Positions 58,801 through 64,000 of a DNA stretch of 64,000 bases are shown piece by piece. This stretch comes from Oncomelania hupensis (taxonomy: Eukaryota; Mollusca; Gastropoda; Littorinimorpha; Pomatiopsidae). Where the stretch lies: NCBI GenBank assembly GCA_036898135.1, contig CM072526.1, positions 5,906,724-5,970,723 on the forward strand. The letters run 5' to 3'. Both the position numbers and the translations under genes were made by a program. The notes below the pieces were generated by a model. The model made no database searches. It was not told the DNA's origin and worked only from the letters and a program-made list of their open reading frames with translations. Within the stretch, counting starts at the first letter, position 1; every line of letters begins with the position of its first letter.

Positions 58801-61800
58801 TTTCCACTGTCGCTGTCTTCCTCCTTTGTTCTTTCTCGTTCCTACTCTGTTCTATCAATCTACTATACTATCTTCTTCTTCGCTAGACCACTCACCTATC
58901 TTTTTTCTTGAAAACTCTTCTGGGACAAAACTCCTCATTTGTGTGCGAGGTCTTTTGGATCAGCTTGGAAATATTGGACGCTTTGTGCCATGTGGTCAAT
59001 TGTGCTTCCTATGATGTTACTATTTGGCAATGTAGGCATTTTATATGTATGTTTTTTATATATTTTATAATGATGTTTATATTCTATTTTGTTTTTGTAA
59101 ACGGGGGTTCGATAAATTAGAGTATAGCCTCCGCGTCCCCTGCGTGGGATGTCTTTATTGTAAGTGACCGGCTGGAGGAGTGCCTTCAGTGTTACCACTG
59201 GGGTTGTTTCGGCAGATCTTTATGCGGATCAGGGGCGAGTCCTCTTTCAGCGAAGTTGTGGTCTTGATTTTGTGGTCCTTATTCGGCTATACTGGTCCTG
59301 ATTTGGCTCGGAAGAGTCCGCTATACCTAAAGCAATAATCATGTAATGTAATGTCCTGCTCAAAAGCTGCTCAAGGTGCTGGTTCAACTTGAGCTGCCTG
59401 AAACACTGTCTTGGGCACATCATTTGACACTCCAACTGATGGAGTTAACTTGTTAGTAACAATGTTTACAATAAATCAATAATATATATTTATATATATA
59501 TATCATGTTTGATATAAATTAAAAATAAAAAAATAAAAAATAATAAAATTTAAATGGCACTTTTAAAACATGCTGTAAGCATCATCTTGACACCATAAAT
59601 GTATAAGCGTCATCTGTCAATTCTCGTTCATCAACCTTGCACTTTTCCTTTGCCTAATGAAATGTAATAACCTTGCATGAATTATAAACTGATAAATTTA
59701 TATGACATATATACAAGACATAATTTTTTATGTGTGCCTATTTCCCTCATTCTATCACTTCATCTGTGTGTAATTCAGCATAAAGCAAAAATGTTTCCAA
59801 CAGACAAAAGTTATCCTGTTGTTCTCCATTACAGAAAGATGTCCATTATAAACCGGGGTATATATTGCCTATAATTTGTGCACACACGCGTTTCATCACA
59901 CGGTCTTGAAAGATCCTGTTGCTCATGTCATAGACGGGCAAGTACAAAAATATATCCAGCAAGCACGAAGTTTGTTCTTCCCCCAGTGCCCAGCATTGTG
60001 TTCAGGTGCCTGGGCTAAAGATAATGCACCCCAACACTGCAAGTGGACACTTCAGGCTTTGATTGATTGTTGCTTTAGGTCCAGCGGACTCTTCCGAGCC
60101 AAATCAGGACCGGACAACCCCCAATCCGCATAAAAGATCTGCCGAAACAACCCTAGTGGGAAAATTGAATGCCCTCCACCGGCCAGTCACTTTACAATAA
60201 AGACATCCCACGCAGGGGACGGCTGAGGCTTTACCCCAACTACTTGAACCCCCGGTTACAAAAACAAAATAGAATACAAACATCATTATAAATCATCAAC
60301 AAAACACATACATATAAAATGCCTATAGTGCTAAATAATAACAGGGCTCGAAATTAGCGGGGGCCCGGGGCCAAAAACCCGCAAAGTTGATTTCGGGCTC
60401 GGAAAATTGAAAAACGAAGGGCCCGCTTGGCCCGCAAAATAATTCGTCTGCTACAGCTAGCTCTACTCGGCAGTTTCTTATTTGGGCCAAGGGAAGCAAC
60501 CCACACCGGTCAGATTTTTTTGTTCGGTTACTCATATTAAAAATTTAATGATGTGTATTGTGCAATACTCAGTCACAAAACTGAAAAGTAGTATACAAGA
60601 GACTCACTTGATTTTTTTCTATTTTGTTTAATGGCCATTTCAGGCTCACTAGTCACTGGAATATGTGTGTCACTGAATGTGTGTGTGTGTGTGTGTGTGT
60701 GGGTGTGTGTGTGTGTGTTTTTTCCCCTTTTTTGTTGGTAATGTTTGAAAGTGAAAGAAAAAGCAAATAAAAAGACATCACTCATCAAAATTGGAAATTC
60801 AATTGCTTTTATTTTAGATTATCAGACAAATTGTACTTTCTACTTATTATATTGTCAATAATTCTTTTGTTTTTTGTTTCCATTATTTTTCAAGTTGGGC
60901 CCCGAAAGTTGCTTGTGGGCCCTCAAATTTTTCAATCAAGGGGCCCGGTGGCCCCCAAAGAAAAAAGTTAATTTCTAGCCCTGTCATAAGAAGCCCTAGT
61001 GACCACCCGGCAGAAAGCGTCCAACACTCCCAAGCTGATCCAACAGACCTCATACACAAACAAGGAGTCTTGTCCAGGAAGAGTTTTCAAGAAAAAAGGT
61101 AGGTCATTGATCTAGCGAAGAAGAATATAGTATAGCAGAGTGATAGGACAGATCAGGAATGGGAAAGAGCAAATGAGGAAGACAGCGACAGTGGGAATTT
61201 AAAGCACTAAATTTCCAGAAAGTGGGGATACTATTTATACTGAAAACCCCTGGCACTCCAAAGGGGGTACTGTTGCCGCAGTGAATCAGTCATGCCTACA
61301 AAGGCAAGACAGGTTTTCAACAGGGGCTTTCCCTTTTCCCTTTATAGGTTAGAACAATCTCCAAGGGGTGACACTTCAGTCGGCTCGAGTTAAATCTGGT
61401 ATCAACCAGTACCTTGAACAGCTATTGAGCTAGTAAAGCTCTATATATGAATGATTGTGAAATAAATAAATATATAATTATATATATATGTTCTGCGCTT
61501 TTTTGGCATCTGGGCAATTCTAGAATTGGCCTGCCCATTTTTGGAATTCCAACATTGGTTAGGGTTCGGGTTCAGGTTAGGGTTTGTTAGGGTTACTGAA
61601 AGGATTAGGGTTAGGTCCTAACCCTAACCCTATCCCTGGCGGCCAATGTTGGTAACTTAAAACTATTATAGCCCCTTCTATAATACTACTAATTCCAAAA
61701 AAGCGCAGAACATACACACACCATAAAATTAATAAATAAAAACCGGTCAATACCTCGCTCCATGATTTCTTCAGATTTTTGGGAAATTCAGCCGCCTTTA

Positions 61801-62271
61801 GCTCAGGACTGGCCCCAGCAGGCCTGCAAACAGACAATTAACAGAAATAATAATTAAACTAAATGTTCGCTACTAGTACTACACTGCCACTGGATTGTCA
61901 ACGATGCAGCAATCAACGAAAACTGGAAGAAGAAACCACACAGAATATATTATTAGCAAGGTATATACTCTTGCTTCGTGCAGAGCTTACTTTCAAACCC
62001 ATCTATTTTATCATCGTCGCATTTCGCCGTACGACGACAGTATTTGGAATGCACAGGCAGTGCGCCATTCAGTCTCGATAAAAATGGACTCGGCTCGCCA
62101 TCTTTTACTTTTAGTAGATTATCATCATCATTCCATCTTGTTCCCAAAACCTGAATTGAAATGTTCATTTGCACATATACATTTGCAAAGCAAAAGTAAG
62201 AAAGTATGTTCTAGAAAATTTTGCCATTCATCCTATACTCACAACTTCGTGGATTTCTTTTTGTCGGGCAT
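49809..62271 (-). CDS. Four-exon gene for an unrecognised 166-aa protein
   Basis: Exons, in coding order: 62271-62243, 61823-61754, 58641-58360 and 49928-49809. Every junction is GT-AG (donors GTGAGT, GTATTG and GTGTGG; acceptors TTTGCAG, TTGACAG and GTGCAG) and all phases agree, giving exactly 501 nt. The protein starts MPDKKKSTKL and has a central region with DWHSFNSQPSGDERGYFVVL, RWYSKESTWVPLYLLHDSVG and PICKYVSSFPRSERKLIWVK, where aromatic residues alternate as in a small beta-rich fold. It ends in an acidic tail (FNEEDSTVPDNFSLLD). There is no signal peptide and no membrane segment, so it is probably cytosolic or nuclear. I do not recognise the family. Intron 3 holds the DIRS-like element. 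The last exon lies in a 76-bp repeat. Confidence 0.7.
49881..50260. repeat. 76-bp tandem repeat spanning an exon-intron boundary, five copies
   Basis: Copies start at 49881, 49957, 50033, 50109 and 50185. Each holds the first 48 bp of the last coding exon of the 166-aa gene plus its splice acceptor (minus strand tatgtgcag before AATGAGGTG). Only the 49881 copy leads into the rest of the exon and the stop codon. Confidence 0.95.
50261..51350. other. Intron 3 of the 166-aa gene, no coding
   Basis: At 50565-50670 lies a SINE-like fragment (gggatggtgcagtagcacag, then cccagtctacatagctgtgt) related to the repeat at 53225. Otherwise AT-rich. Confidence 0.5.
51351..52090. repeat. 370-bp tandem duplication
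   Basis: Two copies beginning agccattttatta at 51351 and 51721, nearly identical through ctacgtttgcaacttcagac and gatacaaatctcccacgttt. The few differences suggest recent duplication. Confidence 0.93.
52091..53224. other. No gene seen
   Basis: AT-rich intron. A GC-rich patch at 53160-53195 (ggggcttggcccctgggccc) ends a repeat-like segment. Confidence 0.5.
53225..53453. repeat. ~41-bp tandem repeat at the insertion site of the DIRS-like element
   Basis: Five to six units containing gaggaacatacaacacgccc and gtctacacagctgtgtaatg. The array is interrupted at 53453 and its sequence resumes at 58158 (caacagtctacacagctgt). Confidence 0.9.
53497..53669. repeat. Left inverted terminal repeat (173 bp)
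   Basis: Starts ccatgactcactagtgcaat and ends cagtatatttcattcctt. By eye it is identical to the reverse complement of 57967-58139 over all 173 bp. It overlaps the 3' end of the recombinase ORF. Confidence 0.93.
53651..55687 (-). CDS. Tyrosine recombinase of the DIRS-like element
   Basis: 678-aa ORF. Residues ~1-260 are Ser-, Pro- and Gly-rich low complexity. From ~270 comes a core-binding domain (RPSTRGVYSSHWRRWVDWC), then the catalytic domain with PFEPL and LTFKTVFLVILASGRRCSEV (active Arg at 412/413), CPVRVLREYL, HEIRAWA (His551, Arg554), AAYWRSS (Trp577) and FISCYLRDTRR with the nucleophile Tyr587. The complete R-H-R-Y set is intact. The PFEPL...GRRCSE pattern is typical of DIRS recombinases rather than of Cryptons. 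About 90 residues after Tyr587 run through the internal complementary region into the terminal repeat. A perfect donor (CAG|GTAAGT) at about 53828 could splice this tail away. The true start is uncertain; a frameshift from Gag is possible. Confidence 0.9.
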   Translation of the reverse strand: MCGRLGSPVSCLACSSLRTQLVVRGVSVGVPASGGRVSSPFAPSRFPVLRPFLRAVSQPLRFRGVGPWACFRGARWLRPRSFVSGPAVLPFQSPAQGLLVSASQSFSALPASGSFSVPLGSSTGSGGAVQSSLPSLLPSFLHSLLLPAVPVCVAGPGLSTLGGGFPVPLLEGVGGFPSPSVPTPSSDSPEARTTVPVSLSCGFPLAKSGLIPGSLSSSPRVAHSSCSRAAFASASTRVSTGHLRRSLSSRLAVVRRSLRGSGASVEVLSLLEEAHRPSTRGVYSSHWRRWVDWCTGARVDPCSPSEIQIANHLAFLASGLALSASSLRVRRAAIRTTLAQLGWTPRGSSRVVGDVIRGVALRQARLPRWVPAWDLFLVLSFLKKSPFEPLRFAFFSDLTFKTVFLVILASGRRCSEVHAFSGLPADVAFEHDGSVSLHFLPEFLAKNQVPGDPSPVVYIRPLSHLLRPGDPDLANCPVRVLREYLKRSKPFRSAGKRRLFLSYNPGFSKDIAKPTLARWIATVIRRAYVHLSESNDRDYSSAIPLSSARAHEIRAWASSLAVQHSIRMESVLEAAYWRSSDVFISCYLRDTRRTREDGSFGSVLWSQPSSPCPLPQPDSGKLLPSVLFVLICTSESWLVCDINIKILSLNFLLISILTMTHFYVPPTSPQFQIRNEIY
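53705..53794. repeat. Internal complementary region (ICR)
   Basis: Reads gtgagtcatggtaagtatgc ... tagagataaaatttt, the complement of the left outer end, followed directly by attaatgtcacatactaacc ... ctagtgca, the complement of the right outer end. The join (ttttaatattaatgtc) is what the two element ends would form if closed into a circle. This is the layout of DIRS-1, in which the ICR templates circle closure. Confidence 0.9.
55726..57852 (-). CDS. Gag-like protein of the DIRS-like element
   Basis: 708 aa from the ATG at 57852 (MSKRSGSSDSTPSRR). The frame is open further upstream into the terminal repeat, but this Met begins the Ser-rich basic N-terminus. The middle has Gly-, Ser- and Pro-rich repeats (VVGRGLW-type in another frame; ACGRGAGALASGTGGTVH and AAGRGVGALVSGSGGTVH here). 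Residues ~430-640 look folded and helical (FKEALQLAAAF, LADALTAALSAALFSEQDF, CKSQALAYVNLLLARRDAFL). The C-terminus is basic and RG-rich (RGRSRVGRRPRPSGGFPQ). This order matches the first ORF of DIRS elements, presumed to be a nucleic-acid-binding structural protein. No CCHC knuckle is present. The stop lies 39 bp before the recombinase ATG, in a different frame. Confidence 0.8.
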   Translation of the reverse strand: MSKRSGSSDSTPSRRVSTSSSVSSKKIRVSAVSAAPSRTTVSSVSSGVSAVPSPAINTSELLRCASLLSTPAPTSLSSTLQVSRSSGSEVGSGGREVRGGSLVLPEVTLDPFLVGNKDQRHKDGRLSLGPHTFSGGDTPAGPGQLPAEAFPSVSCGIQTGSGLLANVELETLRALLAVLRPAATGGGASGSSGLSLTSPSQPPLSSTSACGRGAGALASGTGGTVHSLPSPVSGLASPFHPPLFTTSAAGRGVGALVSGSGGTVHPWPSLVPGLGQAFPVRPSVYTSGSGVPVSGSDGTMFSLPSGLGGAHLVAPTPVSSFSDSGLLLAPDDLVMLAPDVCDPYQEEPDLSGSSPDPVGLDGSDRQSFSPEAVFKEALQLAAAFCPQVVEEVSVSNQPLLQSFLGDSLASAESAETSLAFKESPSVKFFVDRAFSKARGLREGEAFSSSVEDVPHFPRASSLGSFVGSSSLAGVPRRFLSRSFLPLSSLPVSQDDLALLRGQRPSLPSSASVSVRGLAQIEESLVRSLECASLADALTAALSAALFSEQDFRDDVSVLSVKSLLQALNSSIVQGCKSQALAYVNLLLARRDAFLRSASYLPPHLSSSLRVGPLVPDSLFGPYVRAAVREESERAKSDVFSFWAQSAQKAPPSFTKDGRGSRSFRSSLDLGRGRSDPGPSSQGRRGSASSSRGRSRVGRRPRPSGGFPQ
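57967..58139. repeat. Right inverted terminal repeat (173 bp)
   Basis: Partner of 53497-53669; starts aaggaatgaaatatactgac and ends ctagtgagtcatgg. It precedes the Gag ORF and would contain the element's promoter. Confidence 0.93.
58158..58345 (+). mobile_element. SINE fragment at the right flank of the DIRS-like element
   Basis: gggtacctagctctatttag, ggcaaggtaaaactgtgagg and cataacgctggcccagag match the bodies of the SINEs at 13746 and 27031. It lies in intron 3, next to exon 3 of the 166-aa gene. Confidence 0.75.
58722..59345 (+). mobile_element. AATC-tail repeat family copy
   Basis: From ggtttcagtataaatagtaa (58750) through gtcccctgcgtgggatgtct (59134) to gtccgctatacctaaagcaa. It has an internal partial duplication near 59245-59310. 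In intron 2 of the 166-aa gene. Confidence 0.83.
59346..60059. other. No gene seen
   Basis: AT-rich intron 2 of the 166-aa gene, with a fragment (ctcaaaagctgctcaaggtg) shared with 25817 and a (TA)n patch near 59485. Confidence 0.5.
60060..61265 (-). mobile_element. AATC-tail repeat family copy, split by a DNA transposon
   Basis: Reverse-orientation copy: ttgattgattgttgctttag at 60059 through agacatcccacgcaggggac (60204), interrupted at 60342-60983, then resuming at cataagaagccctagtgacc and ending ggatactatttatactgaaa (61227). Confidence 0.85.
60342..60983. mobile_element. hAT-like non-autonomous element nested in the AATC-tail repeat
   Basis: Inverted ends CAGGGCTCGAAATTA on the left and taatttctagccctg on the right, a terminal sequence typical of animal hAT elements. 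642 bp with G/C-run blocks near both ends and a (TG)n tract (60678-60718). No transposase. A target duplication is not visible; comparison with uninterrupted copies suggests a few bases were lost at the site. Confidence 0.75.
61487..61714. mobile_element. 228-bp MITE with a telomere-like internal palindrome
   Basis: Perfect inverted ends tatgttctgcgcttttttgg and its complement (61695-61714), inserted next to (TA)n. The interior holds ggttagggttcgggttcagg, then attagggttagg immediately followed by cctaaccctaaccctat (61606-61634), a head-to-head telomere-like inversion. In intron 2 of the 166-aa gene. Confidence 0.85.
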
Positions 62272-63183
62272 TTTTAGATTGATATTTCATGTACCGAAAA
62301 TCTTCTCGCCAATGCGCACGTTCTTCGTTCTTGAGCTCTCGCGCCAAGCTACGCAACTCTCGATGCGCAAATGCGGCTCACTGATTGACTTCTGAATCTA
62401 CTTGATTGATTTCTAGCTAACTTCGTTTTCATCTGTTGTTTTGTACATGTGAACTGTATTCATTCGATTTATGTTGATTATCTCAATAATGTTAATTAAT
62501 ATTCTGCAGTAAATACGTCGGGAGACAAACGAATAATCGTATCATCTCTTTCCCCCCCCCCCCCTTCCTCTCTCTCTCTCTCTCTCTCTTTGTTATGAAA
62601 TTCCGATGTGTGTGTGGGTGTGTGTGTGGGTGTGGGTGTGTGTGTACGTGTGATTTGTGCATGTTAGTTCGTCTTTCAAAAATAAGTAGATCTATCGTAC
62701 GGTGGCAATACATAGGCTATATACCCTATACATGTAATTGTATTGCTCATATTTAAAACTAGTGGTTTTGTACCCTGGCACATGTTGCTGTTTAAAATGT
62801 AGACAGAGAGACAACTGTTGTCTGCGAGTTTCATTTGGACGATGAAACCTCCCCATATCCCCCTTGATACCTCCCCATACCCTCCCCCCCCTGATATCTC
62901 CCCGTCCCCCCCCCCCATGATGCCTCACCATACCCCCTTGATACCTCCCCGAACCCACTTGATACCTCCCCATACCCCCTTGATACCTTCCGTACCCCCC
63001 TTGTAACCTACCTGTACCCTCCTTGATACTTCCCCGTTGATCATTTCGCAGGTATGGATGAAAGGAATCGACCATCACCATATCCCCCTTATATATACCC
63101 GTATCCCCGTTATGCCTACCCATGCCCATTTAAAGCTACCCGTAGCCCCCTTTTACCTACACGTACCACCCCATCCCGATCCT

Positions 63184-63186
<3 letters not shown>
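62272..63186. other. Upstream region of the 166-aa gene and simple repeats
   Basis: The first ~130 bp upstream of the ATG (62272-62400) is moderately GC-rich and may be promoter or 5' UTR. Further on lie a C-run and (TC)n (62552-62590), (GT)n (62607-62652), and a CCCC-rich minisatellite (62848-63180) with units like ttgatacctccccatacccc. No coding. Confidence 0.55.
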
Positions 63187-63253
<67 letters not shown>

Positions 63254-63321
63254 ATTGAATATAGAATAATACAAATAGAAATAATAAAAAACATCAAGGT
63301 TTTAAAAAAAATTGATATAAG

Positions 63322-63415
<94 letters not shown>

Positions 63416-63438
63416 TATTATTATTATTATTATTAGTT

Positions 63439-63510
<72 letters not shown>
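63187..63510. repeat. (AAT)n microsatellites
   Basis: Two long AAT tracts, 63187-63249 and 63325-63510. The second switches briefly to ATT at 63414-63435, forming a potential AAT/ATT hairpin. Confidence 0.95.
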
Positions 63511-63514
<4 letters not shown>

Positions 63515-63592
63515 TAAAGGTGAAAAGCCTAAATTAAAAAGAAAGATATCCATATTGTAGTGTTAAAAAAAAAACATTTAAAAAAAATATGG

Positions 63593-63661
63593 CCCGCGTG
63601 AGATTTGAACTTGGGTCGCCCTGCACGGTAGGCGAATGTTTTACTAAGCTACCAAGCCTTC
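63593..63661 (-). mobile_element. tRNA-like sequence, probably a SINE head
   Basis: On the minus strand: GGCTTGGTAGCTTAGTAAAA (A-box region), cgcctaccgtgcagg in the anticodon-arm position, and AAGTTCAAATCTC (B box). Six of seven acceptor-stem pairs can form, but the anticodon arm is irregular, so a functional tRNA gene is unlikely. Confidence 0.4.
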
Positions 63662-64000
63662 ATAGAAAGACCATCAATTTTTTGGTCTATATGGGAAAAC
63701 ATGCTGAAACCTCAATTTGATTTTTAATGGAAGCGCGCGGAATGAGGCTATTGCAGTTTGTGGACAATTTGTTTATTTATTTATCTCAGAAACTGTTAAA
63801 CGTTCGGGAAGGAAATGTCGGCTATAATGATTTGGTTGGTTTTGAGCGCACAGCAGGCCGATCTGCAGCGCCCAGCACCTGCCCAGATCAGCGTCCATAC
63901 CGGACAAACTTTATAGTAGTGGCGAAGAAGGACTTCCGGCTAAGCAATTTATATATATAGATGAAATGAAATGAAATAAGAAAACAAAGAAACAAACCCT
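63662..64000. other. No gene supported
   Basis: A 77-codon frame (63727-63960, MEARGMRLLQFVDNLF...) is open but ends in tatatag repeat-like sequence and has no splice or family support. Confidence 0.35.

Noticed and set aside
61560..61640. A chromosome end or fusion site, from TTAGGG/CCCTAA repeats
   Set aside because: The repeats are few and degenerate, and they lie inside a 228-bp MITE with perfect terminal repeats within a gene intron.
63593..63661. A functional tRNA gene
   Set aside because: The anticodon arm does not fold properly and there are stem mismatches; a SINE head or tRNA relic is more likely.
63727..63960. 77-codon ORF at the right edge
   Set aside because: No splice or family support; it ends in tatata-rich sequence.

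Overview
This window is nuclear DNA from an animal. It is AT-rich, intron-rich and heavily loaded with repeats. Two genes are recognised from their proteins: GOSR2/membrin and PDCL3. The mix of transposable elements (RTE-type LINEs, LINEs with an (ATT)n tail, tRNA- and 5S-like SINEs, Tigger-like and Harbinger-like DNA elements, a DIRS-like tyrosine-recombinase element) suggests a marine invertebrate, probably a mollusc. That taxonomic guess is an inference. There is nothing bacterial here and no CRISPR array.

Layout. 0-2 kb: a 62-bp minisatellite split by a 1.04-kb inverted-repeat element carrying a BED-type zinc-finger ORF, then the apparent last exon of a gene that starts outside the window. 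2-26 kb: almost gene-free, with GA- and CT-rich tracts, minisatellites (6.8-7.75, 12.5, 19.7-21.4 kb), SINEs, an RTE LINE fragment (22.6-23.7 kb) and copies of a ~550-bp repeat family ending in (AATC)n. 26.5-26.9 kb: a possible 73-aa membrane micropeptide and an isolated ATG exon with a consensus splice donor. 28.05-38.70 kb, minus strand: GOSR2 in two coding exons, separated by a 10-kb intron that contains a 6.9-kb minisatellite of about 140 units. 39.19-46.45 kb, plus strand: PDCL3 in six coding exons, head-to-head with GOSR2 across a ~490-bp shared promoter. 49.81-62.27 kb, minus strand: a four-exon gene for a 166-aa protein I do not recognise. Its 8.4-kb intron 3 contains the most striking object, a 4.7-kb DIRS-like element (53.45-58.16 kb).

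The DIRS-like element has apparently identical 173-bp inverted terminal repeats, an internal complementary region that reads as the joined complements of both ends, a Gag-like ORF and an intact tyrosine recombinase ORF. It has no visible reverse transcriptase or RNase H. It sits inside a ~41-bp tandem repeat, so neighbouring units preserve the uninterrupted site.

Three of the splice acceptors inferred here lie in or beside tandem repeats: the exon at 1853, GOSR2 exon 2, and the last exon of the 166-aa gene, which is repeated five times together with its acceptor. The PDCL3 introns hold two small elements with the same CATACCTGTCAAG termini and an internally deleted Tigger-like element that keeps only the DNA-binding part of its transposase. 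Exon boundaries were assigned by eye from reading frame, splice consensus and remembered family structure; no searches were run.
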